Notes: a model not told the origin generated them from the letters alone. A stretch of 64,000 bases of DNA from Variovorax sp. IB41 (GCF_016405905.1 NZ_JAEFCB010000002.1:186001-250000), one strand, 5' to 3'. Positions 1 through 9,317 are shown, counted from the first letter of the stretch. A program made the numbers and translations.

Positions 1-945
1 ACGCGGGCGCGCACCGGCGTCGGCATGCTGCGCACGCTGGCCGGTTCCGGGGTGGCGGTCGCGCTCGTCGGCGTGCTGGCGCTGGGCGGCATGCCGCCGC
101 GCAACGGCAGCGACCTCTTGCGCAAGGTGACCGACGCCACGGTGGACGACAACTACTACGACGGCTTCAAGCAGGAAAAGCTCGGAGCGCACAAGGTCGA
201 GCGCACCGGCAGCGGCGCGCGCAAGGTGCTGCTGATCGGCGACAGCCACGTGCAGCAGTACGCGCCGCGCGCGCTGGAACTGGCGCGCAACGCACCGGGG
301 CAGATGGCCACGGCGTATTTCGCGACCTATGGCGCCTGCCCGCCCGTGCCGGGCGTGCTGTCCGATGGCAACGAAGGCTGCGACAAGGCGCGCACCGGCA
401 TGCTCGAACTGGCGCTCGACCCGCGGATCGACACGGTGGTCGTCGGGGCCTGCTGGAACTGCTACTTCACCGGTAATTTCCCGCTGGCCTTCTACTTCCA
501 GGACGGCGCCTCGGCCTATCCGATCAACAACGGCGGCCCGGGGCTCGCCCGTTCGCTCGATGCGCTCGAAAAGCTGCTGACCACGCTGGTCCAGAGCAAG
601 AAGAAGGTGTACCTGCTGCTGGACAACGCGCGCAGCGTGGAGTTCGAGCCGCGCCGCCTGATCGAGGGCAGCCGCATGGGCCGGATGACGGCGCTGACCA
701 GCACCACCACCGGCCCGCTGCCGCCCGAGCAGGCGCAACTGGACGAGCGATTGAAGCGCATTGCCGCATCGAGCGGCGCGCAGGCCATCGACGTGCTGGC
801 GCAGCTGTGCAAGTCGGGCGAGTGCGTGCGGTCCATGCCGGACGGCACGCCCGTCTACAAGGACCGCGAGCACCTGCGGCCCTTCTACGTGCGGGCGCAC
901 GCGGGCTATCTGGACAAGGTGTTTCTCGGGGACGGCGGCCGCTAG
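1..945 (+). CDS. O-acyltransferase, C-terminal SGNH part (5' end outside window)
   Basis: The frame is open from base 1, so this is the end of a larger gene. What is visible is one hydrophobic helix (around codons 9-30) followed by an SGNH-hydrolase-like domain: the Ser block reads KVLLIGDSHVQQY and the late Asp/His block reads DREHLRPF. This helix-then-SGNH layout is that of OafA/YrhL-type acyltransferases, in which an N-terminal acyltransferase-3 membrane domain is fused to a C-terminal SGNH domain and O-acetylates lipopolysaccharide or other surface glycans. The membrane domain itself cannot be seen, so the assignment rests on the C-terminus. It converges with yacG, with 14 bases between stop codons and no obvious terminator. 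An internal ATG at 25 could be mistaken for the start. Confidence 0.7.
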   Translation, partial: TRARTGVGMLRTLAGSGVAVALVGVLALGGMPPRNGSDLLRKVTDATVDDNYYDGFKQEKLGAHKVERTGSGARKVLLIGDSHVQQYAPRALELARNAPGQMATAYFATYGACPPVPGVLSDGNEGCDKARTGMLELALDPRIDTVVVGACWNCYFTGNFPLAFYFQDGASAYPINNGGPGLARSLDALEKLLTTLVQSKKKVYLLLDNARSVEFEPRRLIEGSRMGRMTALTSTTTGPLPPEQAQLDERLKRIAASSGAQAIDVLAQLCKSGECVRSMPDGTPVYKDREHLRPFYVRAHAGYLDKVFLGDGGR

Positions 946-959
946 GCGGCGCCGAAGCT

Positions 960-1172
960 CTACTGGAGCTTGGGATCGCCGAACGGATCGTCGTCGGGCG
1001 GTGCCTCGGCGGGCATCCGGAATTCTTCGCTGGCCCAGGCGCCCAGATCGACGCCCTTGCAGCGCGCGCTGCAGAAAGGCCGGTAGGGGTTGGAAGGCGC
1101 GTAGATGCTGTCGCCGCCGCATGCGGGGCAACGGACGATCCGCTCGCCTTTGTCGTTCACCCGGGTCGTCAT
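960..1172 (-). CDS. yacG: DNA gyrase inhibitor YacG, zinc-binding
   Basis: A 70-residue protein with two zinc-ligand pairs, CPAC near residue 15 and CSARC near residue 34, then an acidic tail. This matches YacG, a small zinc protein that binds GyrB and inhibits DNA gyrase in E. coli. The ATG start at 1172 overlaps the zapD stop codon by 4 bases (ATGA), so the two are translationally coupled. The pairing with zapD and, further upstream, coaE and pil genes is the usual proteobacterial arrangement. Function is by family; nothing unusual is seen. Confidence 0.92.
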   Translation of the reverse strand: MTTRVNDKGERIVRCPACGGDSIYAPSNPYRPFCSARCKGVDLGAWASEEFRMPAEAPPDDDPFGDPKLQ

Positions 1173-1924
1173 GCGCAGAGCGTCAGTTCGAAGGGCGCGT
1201 CTTCCGTGCTCTGGTGCAAACGGTCGTCGGCCTCGTGCCGCATGAGCCGGACCGAAACCATGAGGCGGTTGCCGCTGATTTCGGGGACCAGCCCGAGCCG
1301 GGGATCGATGCGCAGCCGCAGCAGCTGGAAGCTGCGCCCCTGCGGCAGGTTCTGCTGGAACTGCCCGTTCGTGGCGATGACCTTGTAGGGCACATCGGCG
1401 TCGCGCAGCAGCTTGAGCAAGAGGTAGATGGAGGAGGCCAGCGGCGAGAGCGTGTTCGACCAGCGCTCCAGGTCCACGCGGCGGCTGGCCGGCGCGCGGT
1501 GCTGCCAGGCGTAGTAGGCGGGCAGGTCGAATTCGCAGGTGCCGCCCGGAATGCCGGCGCGGCTGCGGATGCTCATGAGCCACTCGTTTTCCGTCAGCGA
1601 CTGGCCGGCCTTGCCCGCGACGCCGTTCAGGGCTGCGAAGTTGCCTTCGAGCTGGCCGACCACCTGGTCGAGCACGGTTTCGGCGATGGCCGGATTGCCC
1701 CGGTAGCTGTTGAAGACGTTCTTGTGCTTGTCCAGGTCGCGCAGCACATCGGCCTTGAGGTCGGCGCGTGCGGCCACGTCCATGATCTCGAAGATCGTGA
1801 TCAGGGCGAAGTGATGGGACAGCGGCGATTCCGAGGGCACCAGTTCTCCGAGGCGACGGAACAGGTGTTCCAGCCTCAGGTAGGTGCGGATGCGCTCGTT
1901 GAAGGGGTACTCGTAAAGGATCAC
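1169..1924 (-). CDS. zapD: cell division protein ZapD
   Basis: A 251-residue protein of the usual ZapD length (E. coli about 247). The N-terminus ([20 protein letters not shown]) is characteristic of the family formerly called DUF1342. ZapD crosslinks FtsZ filaments and stabilises the cytokinetic ring in the cytoplasm. The start is GTG at 1924. It lies 36 bases after the SGNH acetyltransferase gene and overlaps yacG by 4 bases, so it is probably read through from the upstream pil-coaE transcript or from a promoter within the inserted acetyltransferase genes. Confidence 0.93.
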   Translation of the reverse strand: MILYEYPFNERIRTYLRLEHLFRRLGELVPSESPLSHHFALITIFEIMDVAARADLKADVLRDLDKHKNVFNSYRGNPAIAETVLDQVVGQLEGNFAALNGVAGKAGQSLTENEWLMSIRSRAGIPGGTCEFDLPAYYAWQHRAPASRRVDLERWSNTLSPLASSIYLLLKLLRDADVPYKVIATNGQFQQNLPQGRSFQLLRLRIDPRLGLVPEISGNRLMVSVRLMRHEADDRLHQSTEDAPFELTLCA

Positions 1925-1960
1925 GCGTTTTTATCGGTTTCCTGTCGCGGGATCATAACT

Positions 1961-2980
1961 TCAGGGTGATTTGGAAGGGGGCGTCGGAAGCACCTCGCGC
2001 ACGGCGGCCAGCATGCGGTCGCCGAGCAGGAGCTGTCCGTGCATCGACATGTGAGTGTCGTTCGAGAAATAGAAATCGCGAACCTGAGTGTGTTTCTCGC
2101 GTGTAAAAGCGAAGAGGTCGGGCCCCGTCAGCTTCGATTCGCGGAAGCCCGTTTCGAAATCCTTCGAGTAGTCGGGCTTCAGGTACACCGTGGTCTTGTT
2201 GGGGATCACCATCCACATGATCGGGATGGCGGTGTGCGCCGCCGTGAAATTCTTCATCCACTCCAGGTGCGCGAGGGTCAGCGGGCCGTTGTCCTCGTCT
2301 TCGGCGAAGAACGGCATCTTGTCGCACGCGTGGTGCGAGAAATACTTGCAGCCGTTGGGCACCGGGCGCACCCAGGTGTTCCAGTCGAAGTAGGTGTCGG
2401 TTGCAGAATTTTTCGCTTTCCACGTGTTGTAGTACGTGGTGATGCCGGTCATGAACTGGACGTTCCAGTTGGGCGAAGGGTCGGGCACCGTTTCGTCGGG
2501 CTTGACGAGCGAATGCGTCATGGCGTCGTAGGGCATGCGCATCTTCTGGCACTTCGCGCTGTCCTTGGTGCGGTCGCCCAGGAGGCGTTCGACGCTCTCG
2601 ATGATGATCAGCTTGCCCTTGAAGCCCGAGCGCTGGACCCACTGGTCGAAGTCGCCGCACAGCGCGTTTTCGTATTGGCCCCAGTAGCTGGTCGAGACGC
2701 GGTAGCCGGCCGCCACGAGCTTGGACTGCCAGCGGAAGGTCATGGAGAAACTGTCGCCGATGACCATGATGTCGGCCTGATCGACCGGCGTGCCTTTCAG
2801 CACTGCGGGGTCGACCTTGGGCGGGGGCGCGGTCCAGCCGAACTCGCGCTCGGACAGGCGCCCGATCCGCGTGAGGTCGCCGTAGGGAATGGGGCTGGTC
2901 AGCGAAACGATCCACAGCCCCATCAGCACGATGTAGCCGATGAAGAAGAACCGCAGCCAGACTTTCGCGGGCATCGTCAT
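1961..2980 (-). CDS. SGNH-hydrolase-like protein, AlgX/AlgJ type, polysaccharide O-acetylation
   Basis: A 339-residue protein with one N-terminal membrane anchor (about residues 8-27) and a periplasmic SGNH fold: GDSFS with Ser78 as likely nucleophile, and NDTH with Asp308/His310 near the C-terminus. It follows an MBOAT gene by only 6 bases, the pairing seen in alginate (AlgI/AlgJ/AlgX) and peptidoglycan (PatA/PatB) acetylation systems. The MBOAT protein would move acetyl groups across the membrane and this protein would transfer them to a glycan. The Ser block precedes the Asp-x-His block, the classical SGNH order; AlgX itself has the reverse order. The acceptor polysaccharide cannot be read from the sequence. 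Confidence 0.75.
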   Translation of the reverse strand: MTMPAKVWLRFFFIGYIVLMGLWIVSLTSPIPYGDLTRIGRLSEREFGWTAPPPKVDPAVLKGTPVDQADIMVIGDSFSMTFRWQSKLVAAGYRVSTSYWGQYENALCGDFDQWVQRSGFKGKLIIIESVERLLGDRTKDSAKCQKMRMPYDAMTHSLVKPDETVPDPSPNWNVQFMTGITTYYNTWKAKNSATDTYFDWNTWVRPVPNGCKYFSHHACDKMPFFAEDEDNGPLTLAHLEWMKNFTAAHTAIPIMWMVIPNKTTVYLKPDYSKDFETGFRESKLTGPDLFAFTREKHTQVRDFYFSNDTHMSMHGQLLLGDRMLAAVREVLPTPPSKSP

Positions 2981-2986
2981 GTCGAA

Positions 2987-4480
2987 TCAGAATTGGAAGT
3001 AGAGGAACGGGCTGTAGTTGCCCAGCTTCGAGACGCACCAGGCGAACAGCGCGAAGGTGCCGATGGCCAGCACCGCGGTCGAGAGCCATGCCATGACCGG
3101 GCGGCCTGCGACGGCCTTCGGATGCGGAATCCAGCGCTCCAGCGTGATGGTGGGCGGCAGCGCCAGGCAGATGACGATGCCCACCAGCAGGGTCTGGAAG
3201 AACTCGGGCTTGCGGAACGGCACCGGGCCCAGCTCGCTGAACGCCGACGGCGGCGCGCCGTGCAGGCCGAGCATGCCCTTGTAGATCGCCATGGCCGTGT
3301 GCATGCCATCGGCGCGGAAGACGATCCAGGCCACCACCACGCAAAGGAACGTGAGGAACCAGCCCAGCAGGCGCGCGATGCGCCCGGGCGTGGCGTTGCG
3401 CCGCACCTTGGCGTTCCAGAGGTGGTTGATCATCAGGAAGATGCCGTGCAGGGCGCCCCAGATCACGAAGGTCCAGGCGGCACCGTGCCAGAGGCCGCCC
3501 AGCAGCATCGTGAGGAACAGGTTCAGGTAGCGCCGCGCCGGGCCCTTGCGGTTGCCGCCCAGCGGCACGTAGAGGTAGTCGCGCAAAAAGTTCGACAGCG
3601 AGATGTGCCAGCGGCGCCAGAACTCGATGATGTTGGTCGACTTGTAGGGCGAGCGGAAGTTGAGCGGCAGCTGCACGCCCAGGCAGAGCGACAGGCCCAC
3701 CGCCATGTCCGAGTAGCCCGAGAAGTCGAAATAGATCTGCAGCGTGTAAGCCAGCGCGCCGAACCACGCGGTGTAGAGCGTGGGCTCGATGCCCTTGTGC
3801 ACGCCGTTGAACATCATGTCGGCGTACTGCCCCAGGGGGTCGGCGATCAGGAGTTTCTTGGCCAGGCCGAAGACGAAGATCGCGATGCCGATCGCCACCT
3901 TGTTCGGGTCGAGCCGGTAGGTGGAGGGGTTCGCGAACTGCGGCATCATCTGCGCGTGATGCAGCACGGGGCCCGCGATCAGGTGCGGGAAGTAGGTCAC
4001 GAACAGCAGGTAATGGATGAAGCTGCGCTCGTGCACCTTGCCCTGCCAGCAGTCGACCAGGAAGGCGATCTGCGTGAAGGTATAGAACGAGATGCCGATC
4101 GGCAGCACGATGTGCACCAAGTCGACTGGCGTGAGGCCCGCCGCGACCAGCCCGGCATCGACGTTTTCCAGGAAGAAGTTGGCGTACTTGAAGACGGCCA
4201 GCACACCCAGGTTGACCACCAGCGCGGTGATCAGCAGCGTCTTGCGCTTGCGGTCGTCGCGGCCCGGCGCGGGCGACAGGCGCAGGCCGAACCAGTAGTT
4301 GACGCAGATCGAACCCAGGAGCAGCGGCAGGGCCTGCACGCTCCACCAGCCGTAGAAGAAGAGCGAAGCCAGTGCGAGAAAACCGGCGGCGGCGCGGGCG
4401 TTGCGTTTGCCGATCAGGAAGAACCCGATCAGGACCAACGGGAAAAAGACAAAAATGAAGGGATACGAGTTGAAAAGCAT
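2987..4480 (-). CDS. MBOAT family O-acyltransferase, AlgI-like
   Basis: A 497-residue polytopic membrane protein. It carries the AlgI/DltB signatures: WRRWHISLSNFLRDYLYVPL with His292, and LLGGLWHGAAWTFVIWG with His332, the probable catalytic histidine. MBOAT proteins of this type pass acetyl groups to the periplasmic side for modification of exopolysaccharide. The partner SGNH gene begins 6 bases after the stop. The pair sits between coaE and zapD, genes that normally neighbour each other, so it looks like an insertion into a conserved operon on the same strand. No alginate biosynthesis genes are nearby, so the substrate is unknown. Confidence 0.88.
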   Translation of the reverse strand: MLFNSYPFIFVFFPLVLIGFFLIGKRNARAAAGFLALASLFFYGWWSVQALPLLLGSICVNYWFGLRLSPAPGRDDRKRKTLLITALVVNLGVLAVFKYANFFLENVDAGLVAAGLTPVDLVHIVLPIGISFYTFTQIAFLVDCWQGKVHERSFIHYLLFVTYFPHLIAGPVLHHAQMMPQFANPSTYRLDPNKVAIGIAIFVFGLAKKLLIADPLGQYADMMFNGVHKGIEPTLYTAWFGALAYTLQIYFDFSGYSDMAVGLSLCLGVQLPLNFRSPYKSTNIIEFWRRWHISLSNFLRDYLYVPLGGNRKGPARRYLNLFLTMLLGGLWHGAAWTFVIWGALHGIFLMINHLWNAKVRRNATPGRIARLLGWFLTFLCVVVAWIVFRADGMHTAMAIYKGMLGLHGAPPSAFSELGPVPFRKPEFFQTLLVGIVICLALPPTITLERWIPHPKAVAGRPVMAWLSTAVLAIGTFALFAWCVSKLGNYSPFLYFQF

Positions 4481-4553
4481 CTCGGGGAGGGCACTGCGGC
4501 GAGCGCCTTTTTGTCGTAATCGTTATGCAGCCGCGGCAGCGGCAGGTCTCGGA

Positions 4554-5162
4554 TTATCGCGTGGTGGCCGCAGCCCACTGCTTCCAGAGACCCTGCACTT
4601 CGGTTTCGAGTTCCGCGAGCGTCAATGACTCGTTGAAAATGACCGCATCCGCAGCCGCCCTGCGCAGCCGGCGCGGGGCCTGCTGGGCGATCACTGCGTC
4701 TACGGCTTCGGGCGTCCAGCCCGAGCGCGCGACGACGCGTCGGCGCTGTGTGGCTTCGGTGGCGTCGACCACCAGCACGCGGTCCACGATGGCGCGCCAG
4801 CGCCCGGATTCGACGAGAAGCGGCACGTCGAACACGACGACGGCGTCGTCACCTGCGACTGCGGCCTGGCGCTGGGTTTCGGTGCCGATCAGCGGATGCA
4901 GGATGGATTCGAGGCGGAGCTTGGCGCCCGCGTCGGCGAACACGATCTGGCGCATGGCGGCCCTGTCGAGGCTGCCGTCCGGGGCGATGACGCTGCGGCC
5001 GAAGGCGGCTTCGAGCGCCGGCATCGCGATGCCGCCGGCTTGCGCGATGCGGCGGGCGATCGCATCGGTGTCGACCAGCACGGCGCCCTGGGCAACCAGC
5101 AGGCCAGCGACGGTGCTCTTGCCGCTGCCGATGCCGCCTGTCAGGCCGATGCGCCGAACCAT
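4554..5162 (-). CDS. coaE: dephospho-CoA kinase
   Basis: A 202-residue protein opening with the P-loop GLTGGIGSGKST (residues about 6-17). CoaE phosphorylates dephospho-CoA with ATP, the last step of coenzyme A synthesis in the cytoplasm. Length and the DTDAIAR motif fit the family. The ATG at 5162 lies 10 bases after the pilD stop, so it belongs to the pilB-pilC-pilD-coaE transcript. The 73-base gap after it leads to the MBOAT gene. Confidence 0.95.
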   Translation of the reverse strand: MVRRIGLTGGIGSGKSTVAGLLVAQGAVLVDTDAIARRIAQAGGIAMPALEAAFGRSVIAPDGSLDRAAMRQIVFADAGAKLRLESILHPLIGTETQRQAAVAGDDAVVVFDVPLLVESGRWRAIVDRVLVVDATEATQRRRVVARSGWTPEAVDAVIAQQAPRRLRRAAADAVIFNESLTLAELETEVQGLWKQWAAATTR

Positions 5163-5172
5163 GCCCGGTGTC

Positions 5173-6138
5173 TCAGTGGATCAGCGCGCCGAGCGGGAAA
5201 GCGAAGGGCACCCATTGCCGCACGACTTCAGGACCGATCACGAGGCACACGAGCCCCGCGCCAGCCAGGAAGGGACCGAACGCTATGGGGATGTCCTTGT
5301 GCGCCAGCTTGCCGACGACACGCAGGGTGATACCGATCACGGCGCCCACCAGCGAAGAGACGAGGATGATGGCGATGAGGTAGTCGGCCCCGAGCCAGAC
5401 GCCCAGCGCCGCGAGCAGTTTGAAGTCTCCATAGCCCATGCCTTCCTTGCCCGTGACCAGGCGATAGGCATGGTACACAAGCCAGAGGCTCAGGTAGCCG
5501 AAGACCGCGCCCCACACGGCCGAGCTCAGGGGCACGCCGGTCCAGCCCATGGCCGCGCCGACGAGGCCGAGCCAGAGGAGGGTGTAGTTCAGCGAATCGG
5601 GCAGGAACTGGGTATCGAAATCGATCAGGAACTGGCAGATCAGCAGCGCGGCGAACGCTGCCCACAACGCGCCCGTGGGGGTGAGGCCGAAACGCCAGCC
5701 GCAGAGGGCGAAGAGGGCGCCGGTGACGAGTTCGACCAAGGGGTAGCGCGGGCTGATCGAGGTCTTGCACGACGCGCAGCGGCCGCGCAGGAACAGGTAG
5801 CTCAGGACGGGGATGTTCTGGTACCAGCGGATCTTGTGGCCGCAGGCGCCGCAACGGGAGGCGGGGCGGGTGAGGTCGAAAGGCGGGAGATTTTCGATCG
5901 CAACGGCGGCTTTGTCTGCTGCGGCCTCGAGCCCTGCGGGTGGCGCGGCCTTGGGACCGAAGACCAGCGACCACAGCGAGGGCGCGTCCTTCGAGGTCAT
6001 CAGGTTGGCGACGGCGTCGGAGAGCCAGTCGCGGTACATCATGACCGGGGTCCGGTAGATCACGACATTCAGGAAGCTGCCGATCAATAGCCCCAGCACG
6101 CCGGCCAAGACGGCGTCGAACCCTTGCGAAACCGACAT
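5173..6138 (-). CDS. pilD: type IV prepilin leader peptidase/methyltransferase PilD
   Basis: A 321-residue membrane protein. It contains two zinc-binding cysteine pairs (CGACG and CASCK) in the first cytoplasmic loop and two aspartate motifs, DFDTQFLPD and GYGDFK, that form the aspartic protease site. PilD cleaves the leader of type IV prepilins and N-methylates the new N-terminus at the inner membrane. The ATG at 6138 shares one base with the pilC stop codon (TGATG), indicating translational coupling. It may also process type II secretion pseudopilins encoded elsewhere. Confidence 0.93.
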   Translation of the reverse strand: MSVSQGFDAVLAGVLGLLIGSFLNVVIYRTPVMMYRDWLSDAVANLMTSKDAPSLWSLVFGPKAAPPAGLEAAADKAAVAIENLPPFDLTRPASRCGACGHKIRWYQNIPVLSYLFLRGRCASCKTSISPRYPLVELVTGALFALCGWRFGLTPTGALWAAFAALLICQFLIDFDTQFLPDSLNYTLLWLGLVGAAMGWTGVPLSSAVWGAVFGYLSLWLVYHAYRLVTGKEGMGYGDFKLLAALGVWLGADYLIAIILVSSLVGAVIGITLRVVGKLAHKDIPIAFGPFLAGAGLVCLVIGPEVVRQWVPFAFPLGALIH

Positions 6139-7370
6139 CAAACGACTTGGCCGAGCTTGAAGATGGGCAGGTACATGGCCACCACGATGCCGCCGATGAT
6201 CGTGCCGAGGAACACGATGATGATGGGCTCCATCAGGCTGGAGAGGCCTGCAACCATGTCGTCGACTTCGGATTCGTAGAAGTCGGCCGCCTTGCCCAGC
6301 ATGTGGTCGATGGAGCCGGACTCTTCGCCGATGGCGGTCATCTGGATCACCATCGAGGGGAAAAGGTTGACGTTGGTCATGGCCGCGGTGAGGCTGGTGC
6401 CGGTGGAGACTTCCTGCTGGATCTTGGCCGTCGCATCGCCGTACACGGTGTTGCCCGAGGCGCCGCCCACCGAGTCGAGGGCTTCGACCAATGGCACGCC
6501 AGCAGCAAACATCGTGGCAAGCGTTCGCGTCCAACGTGCGATGCAGGATTTTTCGATCAGCGAGCCGAACACCGGAATGCGCAAGAGCACGCGGTCCATG
6601 AATTTCTGAACGCGCTCATTGCGCTTCCAGGCTTGCATGAAGAAGTAGAGCCCCCCGCCAAGTCCACCAAAGATCAGCCACCAGTACGAGACGAAAAATT
6701 CGCTGATGCCGATCACGATCACCGTAGGCGCAGGCAGGTCGGCACCGAACGAGGTGAACACCTCCTTGAAAGCCGGAATGACGAAGATCATGATGATTGC
6801 GACCACAATGAACGCGACCACGACCACCGAGATCGGATACATCAACGCCGACTTGATCTTCGACTTGATCGCCTCGGTCTTTTCCATGTAGGTGGCCAGA
6901 CGATCGAGCAACTCTTCGAGAATACCGGCCGCTTCGCCGGCTTCCACCAGGTTGCAGTACAGGTTGTCGAAGTACTTCGGAAACTTGCGAAAGGCGGCCG
7001 ACAGCGAAGTGCCGGTTTCCACGTCGCTGCGGATGTCGTTGAGCAGCTTCGCAACGCTCGCATTCGCATTGCCGCGGCCGACGATGTCGAAGGACTGCAT
7101 CAAGGGCACGCCGGCCTTCATCATGGTGGCCAGCTGGCGCGTGAAGATCGCGATGTCCTTCGGCTTGATGGCCTTGCCCGAGCGCATGCGGCGCTTCTTG
7201 ATCTTGCTGGCGAGCACGCCCTGGCGACGCAGCGCGGCCTGGACCTGGTTTTCACCGGCGGCCCGAAGCTCGCCGCGCACCAGCTTGCCGTTGCGGTCCT
7301 TGCCTTCCCACTCGAAGACAAATTCCTTGTGCATGATCTTGGAGGAGCGGGGGGATGCCACTGTTGCCAT
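6138..7370 (-). CDS. pilC: type IV pilus inner-membrane platform protein PilC
   Basis: A 410-residue protein with the duplicated T2SSF/GspF domain (each repeat ending in a hydrophobic hairpin, around residues 175-210 and 375-405). PilC is the inner-membrane platform that couples the PilB and PilT motors to pilin assembly. It starts with ATG at 7370, 24 bases after the pilB stop, and its stop overlaps the pilD start by one base. Confidence 0.94.
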   Translation of the reverse strand: MATVASPRSSKIMHKEFVFEWEGKDRNGKLVRGELRAAGENQVQAALRRQGVLASKIKKRRMRSGKAIKPKDIAIFTRQLATMMKAGVPLMQSFDIVGRGNANASVAKLLNDIRSDVETGTSLSAAFRKFPKYFDNLYCNLVEAGEAAGILEELLDRLATYMEKTEAIKSKIKSALMYPISVVVVAFIVVAIIMIFVIPAFKEVFTSFGADLPAPTVIVIGISEFFVSYWWLIFGGLGGGLYFFMQAWKRNERVQKFMDRVLLRIPVFGSLIEKSCIARWTRTLATMFAAGVPLVEALDSVGGASGNTVYGDATAKIQQEVSTGTSLTAAMTNVNLFPSMVIQMTAIGEESGSIDHMLGKAADFYESEVDDMVAGLSSLMEPIIIVFLGTIIGGIVVAMYLPIFKLGQVV

Positions 7371-7394
7371 TCGATCTCCGGTATTCAGTGTTCG

Positions 7395-9128
7395 TTATTC
7401 ATTGGTGCAGGCCACCACTTCTTCTAGCGAAGTGAGACCCTGCCTGACTTTTCCGAGGCCCGATTGGCGCAGCGAACGCACGCCCTCGGCTTCGGATTGC
7501 TGCGCGATGTCGAGTGCGCTGCCATCGCGCAGGATGATTTCCTGGATGGCTTCGGTGATCGGCATCACCTGGTAGATGCCGACCCGTCCCTTGTAACCGC
7601 CGCTGCATGCGGAGCAGCCGACCGGGCGGTAAGGCTTCCACGTGCCGTCCAGGTCCGTTTCCTTGAAGCCCGCGTCGAGCAACGCTTCTCGGGGGATGTC
7701 GACCGGCACGCGGCATACCGTGCAAAGCCGCCGCGCGAGACGCTGCGCGGTGATCAGGATCACGCTCGAGGCGATGTTGAACGGCGCGATGCCCATGTTG
7801 CGCATCCGCGTGAGCGTGGTGGGCGCATCGTTGGTGTGCAGCGTCGAGAGCACCAGGTGGCCCGTTTGCGCGGCCTTGATCGAGATGTCGGCGGTTTCGA
7901 GGTCGCGGATTTCGCCGACCATGATGATGTCCGGATCCTGGCGCAGGAACGCGCGCAATGCGGTGGCGAAGGTGAGGCCCGCCCGTTCATTGACGTTGAC
8001 CTGGTTGACGCCCGGCAGGTTGATTTCGGACGGATCTTCCGCCGTCGCGATGTTCACACCCGGCTGATTCAAGAGATTCAGGCAGGTATAAAGCGAGACC
8101 GTCTTGCCCGAGCCAGTCGGTCCGGTGACGAGCACCATGCCGTAGGGGCGGCCGATGGCATGAAGGAGGCGCTCTTTTTCGACCGCGTCGTAGCCGAGCG
8201 CATCGATGCCCAAGCGAGCGCTGCTCGGGTCGAGAATACGCACCACGATCTTTTCGCCGAACAGCGTGGGCAGCGTGCTCACGCGAAAGTCGATCACGCG
8301 GTCCGGCCCGATCTTGAGCTTCATGCGGCCGTCCTGCGGCACGCGTTTTTCGGAGATATCCAGCCGGGAAATGACCTTGATGCGGGACGCCAGCTTGTCC
8401 TTGATGACAGTGGGTGGGCTGGCAATTTCGCGCAGCTCGCCGTCGACCCGGAAGCGCACGCGGTAGTGGTGCTCGTAGGGCTCGAAGTGGATGTCGGAGG
8501 CGCGCATGCTGACTGCGTCGAGCAGCATCTTGTGAAGAAAGCGCACGACGGGCGCATCTTCGACTTCGGCGATGGCCTGTTCGCTGACGTCCCCTGCGGT
8601 TTCGGCGCTCACATCGTCGAACTCGAACTCGGAGCCGACGATGCTGTTGATGGTCTCTGCCGCGCTCGCTGCGGCAGCGTCAATCATTCGCGAGAGCTTG
8701 TCGTACTCCGCGATGACCCAGTCGACGCCCATCTGGGATGCGAACTTGATCTTCTCCGCCGCTTGCTGGTCCGAAGGGTCGGCTGTTGCGACGATGAGAC
8801 GGTTATTGCGTTTGCTCAGGACAACGATGCGGTACGCATGGCACAGCTTCGGGTCGAGCAAATCCTTGGGCAGGCGCTGGTGATCGATGGCATCGAGATC
8901 GAGCAGCGGGGCGCCGAAGGCTGTGGAAAGGGTGTGGGCGAGGTCCGCTGCGGACACAGCACCCGTGCCAGTCAACTCTGCAATGAAACTGGTACGGCCG
9001 CTCAGGGACTTCTGGTAGATGTCCTCGGCGATCTTTGCAGGCAGTTTGCCGGCCGAAACGAGAGCGCGCGCCAAGCCCGGGAGGGCGATTTGCGAGAGTT
9101 CTTTAACTGGAAGTTCGGCAGCGGCCAT
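7395..9128 (-). CDS. pilB: type IV pilus assembly ATPase PilB
   Basis: A 577-residue ATPase. The N-terminal half has the MshEN/GspE-N domain; the C-terminal half has Walker A GPTGSGKT, an Asp box, the Walker B region DPDIIMVGEIRD, the His box (STLHTNDAP) and a tetracysteine zinc site (CTVC and CSAC). PilB is the cytoplasmic extension motor for type IV pili. It is the first gene of the minus-strand pilB-pilC-pilD-coaE run. The 112-base region upstream to the tRNA should hold the promoter, but I cannot place it with confidence. No pilin gene is nearby. Confidence 0.95.
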   Translation of the reverse strand: MAAAELPVKELSQIALPGLARALVSAGKLPAKIAEDIYQKSLSGRTSFIAELTGTGAVSAADLAHTLSTAFGAPLLDLDAIDHQRLPKDLLDPKLCHAYRIVVLSKRNNRLIVATADPSDQQAAEKIKFASQMGVDWVIAEYDKLSRMIDAAAASAAETINSIVGSEFEFDDVSAETAGDVSEQAIAEVEDAPVVRFLHKMLLDAVSMRASDIHFEPYEHHYRVRFRVDGELREIASPPTVIKDKLASRIKVISRLDISEKRVPQDGRMKLKIGPDRVIDFRVSTLPTLFGEKIVVRILDPSSARLGIDALGYDAVEKERLLHAIGRPYGMVLVTGPTGSGKTVSLYTCLNLLNQPGVNIATAEDPSEINLPGVNQVNVNERAGLTFATALRAFLRQDPDIIMVGEIRDLETADISIKAAQTGHLVLSTLHTNDAPTTLTRMRNMGIAPFNIASSVILITAQRLARRLCTVCRVPVDIPREALLDAGFKETDLDGTWKPYRPVGCSACSGGYKGRVGIYQVMPITEAIQEIILRDGSALDIAQQSEAEGVRSLRQSGLGKVRQGLTSLEEVVACTNE

Positions 9129-9240
9129 TCAGCGAATGCAAAAGATGTGAGAAAGTGCTTCACGATCATCGCTCATCGCCCCTGTGCTGTAAATCGCTAC
9201 ACAGCAACAGGCATGGCCATTATTTATGCCAGCCAAAGGC

Positions 9241-9317
9241 TGGTCGGGGTGAGAGGATTCGAACCTCCGGCCTCTACGTCCCGAACGTAGCGCTCTACCA
9301 GGCTAAGCTACACCCCG
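9241..9317 (-). tRNA. tRNA-Pro (anticodon CGG)
   Basis: A 77-nt gene on the minus strand. The acceptor stem pairs CGGGGTG with CACCCCG, the anticodon arm is CTACG-TTCGGGA-CGTAG giving anticodon CGG, the T-arm has GGTTCGAATCC, and the 3' CCA is encoded. It decodes CCG, a frequent proline codon in this GC-rich genome. It lies 53 bases after ispB and upstream of pilB. I saw no partial duplicate of its 3' end that would mark an integrated element. Confidence 0.97.

Noticed and set aside
2039-4519. An 826-codon open frame on the plus strand
   Set aside because: Antisense to the MBOAT and SGNH genes, with composition typical of a shadow frame and no recognisable motif.
9241-9317. tRNA-Pro as integration site of a mobile element
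   Set aside because: Both flanks are conserved core genes (pilB and ispB) and no repeated tRNA 3' end or integrase gene was seen.
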